Source: Undaria pinnatifida (lineage: Eukaryota > Sar > Phaeophyceae > Laminariales > Alariaceae). From it: a DNA stretch of 64,000 nt. Of the stretch, positions 53,223 through 62,639 are shown piece after piece; within the stretch, counting starts at the first letter, position 1; each line of letters begins with the position of its first letter. The notes under the pieces are model-generated. The model was given only the letters and a program-made list of their open reading frames with translations, had not been told where the DNA came from and did no database searches. The DNA lies in assembly GCA_012845835.1 (NCBI GenBank), contig JABAKD010000025.1, positions 17,483,976 to 17,547,975 of the forward strand, given 5' to 3'. The position numbers were made by a program, and so were the translations under genes.

Positions 53223-53381
53223 GTCAAAACGTCAAGAAACGCATTCGAAACGTCTCTTCGTGGCCAGACTAGAGAGTCAGTCTGCGTAGGCTCGGTTTTA
53301 TTCGACCGAAATATTGACGATAAAGCTCGGAATCGGATTTACGCAAGAAACGGAGAAACGGAGGAAACGACAGAAGAAGTG
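53223..53381 (+). CDS. Candidate exon, unknown
   Basis: 53 codons are open from just after a TGA to a strong donor (agaagtg followed by gtaagttg). They read KTSRNAFETSLRGQTRESVC, VGSVLFDRNIDDKARNRIYA and RNGETEETTEEV. Balanced, charged, protein-like. It has no ATG, so it would need an acceptor at its left edge, and I do not see a good one. Could be the end of a longer exon whose start has decayed. Confidence 0.3.
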
Positions 53382-53555
53382 GTAAGTTGTCCACTGTTAG
53401 TCTAGTCTATAGCAATCTCTTGGCATTACTTTACGTTCTACACGCGTACACTATGTGTTGTGTGGTAACGGTTTTTATACTCTATCGAATATTGAATCGA
53501 ACAAGTCGAAGTGCTGCCCTGCCCTACCCATGCTGAGCCCTTGTGTAGACTATAC
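53382..53555. other. Spacer, no gene
   Basis: Possible intron after the donor at 53382; otherwise nothing seen. Confidence 0.3.
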
Positions 53556-53884
53556 ATATGTTTCACAGTACAGATGCAAAAACCAAACCTAGACGTGAAA
53601 CTATAGACTACTCCATTAACCAGTTTTTTTTACCATAATACCAGAACACGAACAGAACTAGACCCGAAACAACTGAAGAACTAGCCTTTTTTTTCTCATA
53701 CCAAGATACAAACCAAATTTAGACACGAACTGACTCAATGAACCGTTTTTGTTTCCCAAAACAAGCCACAAGCTGGATATATATAGACATGAAACAACTC
53801 AACTAACCAGTTTTTTTTTCCATATTCGTACCAATATCCAAACCAGATTTAGACATGAACTGACTCAATGACCCTTTTTTATTC
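53556..53884. repeat. 70-75-bp minisatellite, left part
   Basis: Four to five units of tagacatgaaacaactcaac, taaccagttttttttccata and ccaagataccaaaccagatt. The array continues at 54320-54480, so the C-tract element between (53885-54310) inserted into it. A further unit is at 49030-49110. Confidence 0.8.
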
Positions 53885-54310
53885 CCCCATATATTTATAG
53901 TTTCCATGCACAAATAGACCTGCCCCACCCGTCCCCTCCCCCTCCTCCCCCCCCCCCCGCCCCCCTTTTGATCAAAATCAGGCCCCCACGTCGTTCAAAA
54001 CTCCGCCCTCCCCTCACCGGATATTCGACTTACAGGATTCACTTGATAAACTGATGCATTTCCTTCCACAGCTGTCAGATTTTGTCCCCCTCAGAAACGG
54101 GTTTTATAGTTTCCGCGCACAGACTGCCTAACATCACCCTGTTGACCCTGATAGCTACACTGTAGTTGTAAGGGGAGTCGCCGACCTATATCCTTAATGA
54201 GGACACACAACTCGTAATACGCGCGATCGGAGTATCACACACAGCTTGCAAAGATGAGTTTCGACAAAGTATTCGATCTCACAGCTGGAGTGTATTTTAG
54301 TGTTTATAAT
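53885..54310 (+). repeat. C-tract composite repeat (family 1), block E
   Basis: From tatagtttccatgcacaaat through a C-run and tgtcagattttgtccccctc to cagctggagtgtattttagt. Sits within the 70-bp minisatellite array. Confidence 0.85.
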
Positions 54311-54500
54311 ATATTTTTGCTAAAACCCAACCGGATATAGACAGGAAAGACCTGAACCACCTTTTTTCCCCATACATACCAAAACACAAACGAGATTTAG
54401 ACATGAAATAACTCGACTAGCCGTTGTTATCATACCAAAGCAACAACCAGATTCAGACATGAAAAAAAAACAATTACATACCAGTAGCTATTAGTTCGTA
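54311..54500. repeat. 70-75-bp minisatellite, right part
   Basis: Two further diverged units: acccaaccggatatagacag, then acataccaaaacacaaacga, gatttagacatgaaataact and cagattcagacatgaaa. Confidence 0.75.
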
Positions 54501-55525
54501 TATCTTGCAAAGATGAGTTTCGACAAAATATTCGATCTCACAGAAACTCATCTTTTCTCCTATATTATATTGAATATTATTTGTGACCTAAATCTGCTGA
54601 CCCCCCCCCTCCCCCCCCTCTCGTTCTCCCTTACTCAAACGCCCCACCAAATATCGAAATCCGCCAGATTAATAAACACTTCACGCACCGGATATCGCCT
54701 CATTATCTTTCGAGAGCCATCCATGCCGCTGTTTCCCCCCCCCCGCGCCCCGAACGCCCCCTTCTTCCCCATCACCCGCACCATCGCCTAGACCTAGCCC
54801 CACACGTATAACAAACCCCTCACCTAAAACCCTTCCTCCCCCCCCCCCCCCCCCCAACCCATCCCAACCCCACCCCCTCGACCACTCCACCCTCTCTCTA
54901 CTCACTGATTGTACGACGTACCCCAGGATATACATGATAAACTGATGCATTATTTCCAAAACCGTCACATTTATCCCCTCAAAATAATGTATAGTTTCCA
55001 CGCACATATTGAGCTGCCCCACACGCCCCACCCCCGCCCAACCCCCCCCCCCCCCCGATAATAAACTGGTGCCAAAACCGTCAGATTTATCCCCTTGAAA
55101 TGATTTATAGCTTACATGCACAAATTGCCCCCCCCTTTCCCCCCCCCTCCCCCCCCCTCCAAACCCGCTCGCTTTTGATCAAAACCAGGCCCCCACGTCC
55201 TTCAAAACTCCGCCCGCCCCCCTCACCGGTTATTCGACTTACAAGATTCACTTGATGAAAGGATACATTTCCCTCCACAGCTGTCAGATTTTGTCCCCCT
55301 CAGAAACGGGTTTTATAGTTTCCGCGCACAGACTGACTAAAATCACCCTGTTGACCCTGACAGCTACACTGTAGTTGTAAGGGGAGTCGCCAACCTATAT
55401 CCTTAATGAGGACACACAACTCGTAATGCGCGCGATCGGAGTATCACACACAGCTTGCAAAGATGAGTTTCGACGAAATCTTCGATCTCACAGCTGGAGT
55501 GTATTTTCATTTTTTATAATATTAT
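54501..55525 (+). repeat. C-tract composite repeat (family 1), block F
   Basis: A partial terminus (54507-54545) is followed by gacctaaatctgctgac, C-runs, the module tgcattatttccaaaaccgt..tatagtttccacgcacatat (54945-55010) repeated, and a complete terminus at 55400-55505. Most similar in layout to block A. Confidence 0.8.
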
Positions 55526-55526
55526 C

Positions 55527-56015
55527 CCATCGTCCCGTGAGATATATCCCATGCCACATCCTATGTGATGCCCGTGGGAGGTCGTTCATTCCATTGAATA
55601 TCCAATGGGGCAATACATCTCATGCTCAGGCGGGGTCGTCCGTCCCATGGGGTCTCATACATCTCACGGGATGTCCCATGGGATCATCCATGAGAGGTTG
55701 TTCATCCCATGTGATACCCCGTGCGATACTACATCCCGTGCCCATGGGAAGCCGTTCATCCCAAGGGATCTCATAAATCCTGTGGGATATCCCCATTCGT
55801 CCCGATGGCCCGGGATGAATTGTGAGATGGCTCATCGGGTGTCGTTCATCCCGTGGGACGTCGGATCGGACATTCCAAGTGATGAATATTCCCACAGAGC
55901 ATCCCATGGGATTGACTTCCCATGGGGCTTCGTATGAAATATCCCATGGAATCCCATGGGAGTTCCTACGGGACTTCCTACGGGATGTCCTATAGGGCTA
56001 TCTTCTTCCCATGGG
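55527..56015. repeat. Degenerate satellite of CCCATGGGAT palindromes
   Basis: About 470 bp in which atcccatgggat-like words occur every 20-40 bases in both orientations (cccatgggatcatccatgag, catcccgtgggacgtc, gcatcccatgggattgact, aatcccatgggagtt, acgggacttcctacgggat). No frame is maintained. The block starts directly at the AT-rich tail of block F. Confidence 0.8.
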
Positions 56016-56204
56016 AAGCCTAAACTACTGCAGTTTGTCGTTATGCCCCCTACCCCCTTAGGGACGTTCGGCTTTTTCATTGTTTTATCATAATATAATA
56101 TCGTTATTGTTTATCGAATTATCGAAGAATTTATTATTGAAATACCGCACTTTTTTCGACTCAATCATTTTACATTTTTATCGAACGACATTTGATTGCG
56201 AATG
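56016..56204. other. AT-rich spacer
   Basis: Nothing supportable. ccccctacccccttagggac at 56045 is a small C/G-rich inverted sequence. Confidence 0.35.
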
Positions 56205-56300
56205 CAATTGAGTTAAATCGACACACGACGTGTATGAAAATACATCGAAGTGTGGTGAGATTAAGCTTTATTTTTCCCCATACATACGCCGGGGGATAAA
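56205..56300 (+). repeat. Family-4 retroposon 3' end, copy 3
   Basis: gagttaaatcgacacacgac, gtatgaaaatacatcgaagt and gtggtgagattaagctttat match 36147-36230. Here the end is cgccgggggata without a poly-A run. Confidence 0.75.
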
Positions 56301-56339
56301 GTATATATATACACTTTCGGTACGATATCCAACACTAAT

Positions 56340-56660
56340 ATAGAGCATGCCCACAAGTTCATCAGACAGTTGTTGGTTGTGGGCGAACAGCAGCAGCTGC
56401 ACCAGCAGCCATGAATACGCACATGCCTGGTGAAACGAGCCGACACGCCTGCCGTGGTCGTGGGCTCGGGCTGGGTGTGTGGGTGGGTGAATTCTTGGTT
56501 GACGTGTGGCCAAACAGCAAAGCCCCCAGCCTCAGCGCACCAGCGCAGTACGCGCGTCAGCTCGTTGAACCTGGTATGTTGTTGTTATTGTTCTCACATG
56601 GACTCGCGTATCCAAGCCCGTGGTCACAAGATAGACGTCGGTCAGTCTGAATGGAAAACT
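56340..56660 (+). CDS. Weak coding candidate, unknown
   Basis: One frame reads EHAHKFIRQLLVVGEQQQLH, then QQP and a stop, after a possible acceptor (cactaatatag). The next frame (56411-56590) reads MNTHMPGETSRHACRG and LSAPAQYARQLVEPG and meets a GTATGT donor near 56576. The pieces are protein-like but lie in different frames. No family recognised. Confidence 0.2.
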
Positions 56661-57029
56661 TAATTAACCCAGGAAAAAAGTAATCAAACTAAAAGTCGTA
56701 CACGGTATACCAGTATATCGTGTGCTGGATTGCACATTTGTTTTCTTGTCTTTCCCCTCGTGTTCAGTGCAGGTGGCATTGCATGACTAAACCACCTTGC
56801 TGTATTTACAATGCCTATCTCTGGCTCATAGTTTGCTAATTCAAAGCTCGTCGTCTTCAAAAAGGAGGCATCGGCACGACACTGGTTATTATGCTGGATA
56901 TAGAGGATAGGTGGAAATATCAGCTTAATGTCAAAAACACGCTCCCGTTTAATACTGATACCAGGGTAGTATTTATTAGAGCTATCCTATTTGGCACGCA
57001 ATACCATAATAAATGGTCTTAACAATTAT
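56661..57029. other. No gene recognised
   Basis: AT-rich spacer without RNA genes or clear repeats. Confidence 0.4.
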
Positions 57030-57380
57030 GCTAAAAAATAATAATACACTCCAGCTGTGAGGTCGAAGAATTCGTCGAAACTCATATTTATTTGCAAGCT
57101 GTTTGTGACACTCCGTTCGCGCGTATTACTGTGTGTACTGTGGTGCGTGTCCTCGTTATTAAGGATATAGGGCGGCGACTCCCCGTTGAACTGGCTTGTG
57201 CCACGGTCAACAGGGTGATGTTGATCAATCTGTGCACGGAGGCTATGAACCCGTTTACAAGAGGGGGGCAAAATCTGACGGCTGTGGAATGCACAGTTTA
57301 ATATGTATATCCTATATACAGTCGTATGACCGGTGAGGGGAGGGGGGGAAGACTGGGGGGGGGGGGGGGGCGTACTCATT
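57030..57380 (-). repeat. C-tract composite repeat (family 1), block G
   Basis: cactccagctgtgaggtcga, tcctcgttattaaggatata, gaggggggcaaaatctgacg and a G-run at 57343-57371. More diverged than the other copies. Confidence 0.75.
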
Positions 57381-57439
57381 TGTCGCTTGCCTTAGTCATT
57401 TGACCATTGACCATTGGCCACGCATCCCTCTCGAGACGG

Positions 57440-57850
57440 AGCACCGGAGGGAGGTGGACGGGGGGGGGGGAGGGGGGGTGGGGGCAGGAAGGGGGGGGAA
57501 GGGGGGGAAAGGGGGGAGGTCGCATAAATCAACATGTATTATAGTTACTAGACGCATATAGCTTTGCAAGCTGTGTGTAATACTCCGATCGAGCGTATTA
57601 CTGTGTGTGTGGTGTGTGTCCTCTTTAAGGATATAGGTCGGCGACTCCCCTTAGAACTGGCTTGTGCCAGGGTCAACAGGGATGTTAATCAATCCGTGCG
57701 CGGCAACTATAAACCCGTTTTTTGAGGGGGGCAAAAAGTTTGACGGCTGTGGAATGCACCGGTTAATATATGCTACATATAGTCGTATGACCGGTGAGGG
57801 GAGGGGGGGGGGGAGGCGGGGGGGGGGGGGGGGGGGGGGGTCGCATAAAT
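57440..57850 (-). repeat. C-tract composite repeat (family 1), block H
   Basis: 57455-57525 is a G-rich tract. A second terminus follows (tttgcaagctgtgtgtaata, tccgatcgagcgtattactg, tcggcgactcccctta) with a module and a long G-run at 57805-57840. Confidence 0.75.
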
Positions 57851-57980
57851 GAGCATTTATTATAGGTACTAGTGGCATATAGCCAGTAGAGACTACCACT
57901 TATTCGAGAAAATGGTTGACGCACACTGCGTACGAGACGAAGGGGGTTTCACCCTAAATTGGTTGGTTGGTTGCGTTTCA

Positions 57981-58170
57981 TTGGGTTAGGGTTAGGGTTC
58001 GGGGGGTGTCTTACATTATTGTGTTTTTCACCATGGATGGAACTAACCCTAACCCTAACCCTAACCCTAACCAATAGGATATACACCGATGACTGCCCCT
58101 TAATGACGGACGTCACCGGGGTGAAATGGTTGAAAAAGCACAATGATGTGTATCTCTGGGTTAGGGTTAG
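57981..58170. repeat. Facing telomere-like tracts
   Basis: ttgggttagggttagggttc at 57981-58000 on the plus strand faces taaccctaaccctaaccct at 58044-58072, separated by about 44 bases. A third short tract, gggttagggttag, is at 58158-58170. The pair can fold into a stem. Same hexamer as inside the MITE at 35.0 kb. Confidence 0.8.
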
Positions 58171-58368
58171 TGTATATATAATCTAAATACTATGACAACC
58201 GTTTTCTCGGTCAAGTGGTAAGGTACACTCCATATTGCGGCACCATTCGGCAAGCTTTTTAATCAAGTCACTACAAAATAGTAGTCATGTTGAATAGTAG
58301 TGCTATGACGAACGTTTTATCATAGATAGGGTGATTATGTCCAACTACCCTACCCCTGCATGGTAAAG

Positions 58369-58593
58369 CTCAGTATGCGATTCTCGGAACTGGAATTCTC
58401 GGTCAAATAGCTTCGTTCAAGCGCCGTCTTCGGGGGGCGGCTCCAACGCCCCTCACCCTGCCGTATCCGTTCCGCACCTCGACGTGAACGCGGATAGACG
58501 CTGAGCGAGACAAGCGAGAAGTGCGCTTTTTTTGTATTTTTGGCGGCATACGCCCGAGCTATTCTTGGATCTTGGCATGTGTAGAGCTTGAAC
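58369..58593. repeat. Direct repeat (family 6), copy 2
   Basis: Matches 49346-49578. Both copies are followed within 100-150 bases by a tgctgtgt-cgtt-c-tt segment. Confidence 0.85.
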
Positions 58594-58674
58594 GAATTAA
58601 TAAGGGACAACATTTCCAACTTCTATCATGGCCGCCTCCAAGCGCTGGCTATCTATCGTAGCTACAACTGCTGT

Positions 58675-59035
58675 GTGTCGTTTCCTTTCGGCTCAGTGGG
58701 TATAGTGCTATGTAACCAACGAAGGATGTGTAGTGAGTACGAGTCTCACCCAGATCATATTTTGGCATTCAGGAGCGTGCGCGCTAGAGACGTTATGAAT
58801 GGTTATGATAGTCGTTAGTGTTCTCTTGAGTTCTACTAATTGTTGTGGTAGTACGTGGAGAGGGGATAGCTCCGGAGATCCCTCTTACGAAGTCGGTGAG
58901 AATTAATTAATGAACTCAAAAACATATTTGGTTGGTTTTGTAGCATAATAACCCAATGAGTTACTGATCAGAGTCACGTGAAAATGGGTAGTGCTATGTG
59001 TCGTGAGTTCGGTTCTCACGGACTTCATATTTGTC
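58675..59035. repeat. tRNA-like repeat (family 2), copy 4, with inverted partner
   Basis: A plus-strand half with ggctcagtgggtatagtgct and a T-arm gtgagtacgagtctcac ends at about 58758. The family body follows, then an inverted degenerate half (gaagtcggtgagaattaatt, then ttggttggttttgtag). A second plus half ends in gtgagttcggttctcacgga, then cttca, at 59028. Confidence 0.65.
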
Positions 59036-60517
59036 TTTTTCAAGCTGTAGTCGAGCAACCCGGCCATTTTCGGCTAGTGGGGCGTAAAATAATCGCGTGC
59101 CCCTTGGTTGTTGATTAGCCAAAATCGAGTCTACCCGGCAGAAATGTGGACATCGTCGGGTGTTGGCCGGCGTTGGCCGATCAGCTGGCGTCCTGGGGTC
59201 GTTACGTTCACTGAAATAGAGATGTACCCGATTTCGGCCACAAAGGTACCGGGCATACCCGATTTTGTCAACTGACCAGTACTTTTAGTCTATTAATTTA
59301 TTAGTTTTTGACCTGGTGCTTAAATACTTACTTGATTTATTTGTTTTATTATTTACCCGGTATGTATTTGTTATGTACCTGGTGTATACCTGGTACACAA
59401 CAAGGCACCACATGTAGTATGTTTTATACTGAATGGTCCTTTGTTGCTGAAGAAGACCAAGATCGCGAGTTGGCAAATCTCGACAAAACTCGAAGGTGGA
59501 AGTGTACACCAGGAAGATAAATATAGCAACTCTAAAGTGATACCTGGTACACCTATACCGATACCGTGGCGGTCCCGTGATAAGACGACCTAGTGACGAG
59601 CGGCTTGGAGTCGCGGATTAGCCGTACTCGCCTACTGCTAACCGAACAATATATACAGGTATGTAATGAGACACGCCTTATAAAGGTGCAGTATCTATAT
59701 AAGGCCACTCGCCCTATAGGTACAATTCGACCGTGTGTCGAACACATAAGTAAGAGCAAACTTTGACGATTGGAGCTGCGACGGCACAAGTGTTCTACCG
59801 TGTGCCCCTGTGGTCGATTTTTCTCGCAAGCTTGGCACCCAGCTCAACAGCTTTTCATCAGAATTGTTTGCGATAGATAGGCTCTAACAACATCCACAAC
59901 AACCCTCGCGTGAGTGACCAGTGCAGAGCCGGAGGCACGCCTGCATAGCAGTAGTCGACCCCTAGGATCGTACAGGCTTACCTTCACAACACACTTCCGC
60001 GCTGCGCTCGGCACACATGACTGGGGGCAGTCGCTTTCTCGGGCATGCTTGTGGAACTGCATACAATATCCGAGGCGCACGACATACTTCACCGAGGACT
60101 GCTGAATTTGCAATGCAATGGGGCGGTGTTGTGTAGCCATTTGGGGGGGGGGGTTGTCCAGCTATTTCATCATGTGCTGAAGTCGTCTGAATAATAAGGC
60201 GACCACCCGCCTTAGATCGGTACTGTAATATTAGTAGTGCCTAACTGATTACACGATAGCCCCCCTAAAACCAGAGATTTTCTTGAACGAACGTTTCAGG
60301 CTGCTCGACACGAGGAAGGATACTGTTGAAAAGGAAGTATCCATACATTTTCTTGTGTGCAAAGATCTATCTATCGATCGATGACTTCGGGGTGTCGAGG
60401 GACACCGTATTTCAGGAGGTACGGCCTGGAGCTAATTTTCAAACCGGCGATTTCGTCAAATCAGGGTTGGGGAGGCTACCGTAGAACGACTCGCCTACTG
60501 TAACAGGTAGATATATT
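59036..60517. other. No confident gene
   Basis: Only chance frames below 100 codons. tacctggtgtatacctggta and related words recur at 59368-59395 and 59540. cgactcgcctactg occurs at 59625 and again at 60488. Confidence 0.4.
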
Positions 60518-60655
60518 ATAAAAAATGAAGATACACTCCAGCTGTGAGATCGAAGATTTCGTCGAAACTCATCTTTGCAAGCTGTGTGTGATACTCCGAT
60601 CGCGCGCATTACGAGTTAGTTGTGTGTCCTCATTAAGGATATAGGTCGGCGACTC
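60518..60655 (-). repeat. C-tract family (family 1) 3' end, truncated copy
   Basis: atgaagatacactccagctg to ataggtcggcgactc, then unrelated sequence with three gcgactcgcctta-like words. Confidence 0.85.
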
Positions 60656-60864
60656 GTATATAAAGCGATAAGGCGACTAAGGCGACTCGCCTTATTATAT
60701 AGGTAACGTAGGGTCTCCATATCAGGCGACTCGTCTTGTGTAAGCTCCTATTTATAGTCGAGTCAAGCGATTTTAGGTCGCCTTTTAGTCGCACCCGCCC
60801 TATAAAATATACCTTACAACGCGACCACCACTGTACTGCGAACCAGGTACCATGGTACCAGGTA

Positions 60865-61100
60865 TCATACTGCTGTTGCGGCTTTAGCAAGCCGTTTAAT
60901 AAATCGGCTCAGAAAGAACAGTGAAATCAGAAGTACTACTGGACCCCATGCGTGATCAAAATGAAACCAAGGAGGCACCGGGTGGAAAAAGTAGTTACCC
61001 CAGTAACGACGGCTTGCCCAGAAGGCCGCTGTGAAGGTAACATGGACGATTATCGATAATAGTATGCCTCCCCACGATGGGAAACAAACGGACACGACAG
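60865..61100 (-). CDS. Candidate last exon of a small membrane protein
   Basis: The minus frame ends at 60865. Before the stop it reads SWGGILLSIIVHVTFTAAFW, an aromatic connector RYWGNYFFHPVPPWFHFDHA, and WGPVVLLISLFFLSRFIKRL with a Lys/Ala end. That is two membrane-spanning segments with a short loop and a basic C-terminus. The wider 145-codon frame (to 61302) enters the LINE fragment on the other strand, so the true exon probably starts near 61100. No family recognised. Confidence 0.3.
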
Positions 61101-61177
61101 AGGTATTTAGTCTACATAAATAAACGCGTTTTTTATGTAGTCTACATTTCAACGAAGAATGAGCACGAAGTACAGTC

Positions 61178-61475
61178 GGAATATGTTCGCAACGGTGGCC
61201 GGTTGGTAGAACCCGGGACCACATGGACCATCGAAAAACCGGCACAAACACCTGGCTATTGATGTTACAATTTTGCGATCTGCCGAAGGGTCCACCGAAC
61301 ACTCCCCACTGCAGTTTAAAGTTGAGACCGTGCTGTGGATCACTTAATTAGGAAGGCGGGCATGAGGGGTCGGGGGGTCATCGAAGCAGCCGAACGGCTT
61401 AGGATCTGGTGGCGGACGAAGAAGAGCAAAGGACGCCCCGCATCCGCCATGCGTGGGTGGCATTCAAGCCAAAGG
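61178..61475 (+). pseudogene. LINE C-terminal fragment (second copy)
   Basis: Read on the plus strand: NMFATVAGW, a stop, NPGPHGPSKNRHKHLAIDVT, SAEGSTEHSPLQFKVETVLW, then GVIEAAERLRIWWR. This parallels MFGTMAGEVNPGRSRPENNW, ATEGSTDSSPLLFGVETVLW and DIVDAADCFMTRWH of the LINE at 41156-42062. Only the last about 100 codons remain, with stops and frameshifts: a strongly 5'-truncated, old copy. Confidence 0.75.
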
Positions 61476-61503
61476 AGGGGTCATACCTCCTCCACTGCAG
61501 TCA

Positions 61504-61728
61504 ATGATGCGCCGCATATCTGCCCATGCCAATCATCAATCAATACCATTGCAAATTAATCGACTGCTTGCTGCACTGGTTTGCGTTCTGCTCGTTGGTT
61601 GGCTTCTGTACTGCAACTCTTTTAAGCAGACGAAACCACATACCAGTATCGAAGAAAGAGACAGTACATTCTGGCGCACCGCTTCTAGGCAAGAGTCACA
61701 CGCGAACGACAAAGAAGGTGCGCATTAT
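61504..61728 (+). CDS. Candidate first exon of a type II membrane protein
   Basis: ATG at 61504 (a second at 61507) opens MMRRISAHANHQSIPLQINR, then LLAALVCVLLVGWLLYCN, a single membrane anchor preceded by basic residues, and a polar stem FKQTKPHTSIEERDSTFWRT with SRQESHANDKEGAHY. The exon ends in phase 0 at a perfect GTAAGT donor (61729-61734). A short cytosolic tail, signal anchor and stem is the usual start of Golgi glycosyltransferases and sulfotransferases, but no catalytic exon is in view. Overlap with the tail of the LINE copy is minimal. Confidence 0.4.
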
Positions 61729-61924
61729 GTAAGTCTAGTAACAGTACGCAAACCTTAACAGAAGGTTAAGGCGGTGCTGATCCCATAATTCAATAACAAC
61801 AGGTAGACGTTACTACAATAATGCGAGAGTTGAAGACTCCGTGCGCGGGATGGTTATAGGGTGGCCGCTTTTCTAAAGTCCTGTTGACGCTGGTACTGTC
61901 ACTCAAGGGAGTAATCGGCCTATG

Positions 61925-62040
61925 TTCTTCATGAGGATACATAGACCCCGAAGCATGCGCGATCGAAGTATTACGCGCAGCTTACAGAGATGAGTTTCGA
62001 CAATATCTCCGATCTCACAGCTCCGTAAGTTTTGTATTTC
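61925..62040 (+). repeat. C-tract family (family 1) 3' end, diverged copy
   Basis: tcatgaggatacatagaccc, gcgcgatcgaagtattacgc, agcttacagagatgagtttc and gatctcacagctcc; about 80 per cent like the consensus, so older than the rest. Confidence 0.7.
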
Positions 62041-62114
62041 TTACAAATGCATTGCCAGATATTGAGCATGTAAGAGGCTTGAACACAGTGCGCGGCAAAA
62101 TGTAAGACTATAGT

Positions 62115-62415
62115 CTAGACTAGGAGTTTTAAGATTAACAGGCGTCGTTCTTTTTTGTTTGAATAAATCATTAAATCAATAAACCAAACTAACGTATTCT
62201 TGCGGAAGTTCGAGGAGGAAATCATAATTGAAAATTGGAACGTGCAAAGGGGTTCGGCGGGTAAGAATCTGCCAGAATACACTGCAGCCCAAAAGAACAA
62301 GGCTCTGCCCAAACACCCATCAAGGTCATAAATCGGTACCCAACCCATCTTCCTCCTCTCCAACAAAGACATCAACACCTCATTGATATGAGGGCGAAGA
62401 CGGAGGCCGTGGGTG
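62115..62415 (-). CDS. Weak ORF, unknown
   Basis: Minus-strand reading: DTHGLRLRPHINEVLMSLLE, RRKMGWVPIYDLDGCLGRAL, FFWAAVYSGRFLPAEPLCTF, then an AT-rich end. The first 40 codons are protein-like. It is on the same strand as the decayed region 62640-63656 and might belong to it. Confidence 0.25.
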
Positions 62416-62639
62416 TCTCAAGTAGTGCTCTGACAGCATGTATGTGTGGAATCTACAGGTTCTGCCACGACGTTTGTCCGCGGTTCTGAATCTTGTGACA
62501 TGAACATGGGACGCCCCTTCAGCTGGCAGATGGTTTCTGTATTGAGCTTGGCACTCGTGCGGAAGCGCGAGTCAGGCACACCCCACGAGCAGCTTGTGGG
62601 ACCCCGGGTTAAGCAGGCAGTGTCTACCCGTCGGCCCTA

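Noticed and set aside
57981-58072. Chromosome end-to-end fusion scar
   Set aside because: The strands are in the wrong order for a fusion of two TTAGGG ends and the tracts are only three to five units long.
60865-61302. Full 145-codon minus ORF as one gene
   Set aside because: Its first half is antisense to the plus-strand LINE fragment; only the C-terminal membrane part is kept as a candidate.
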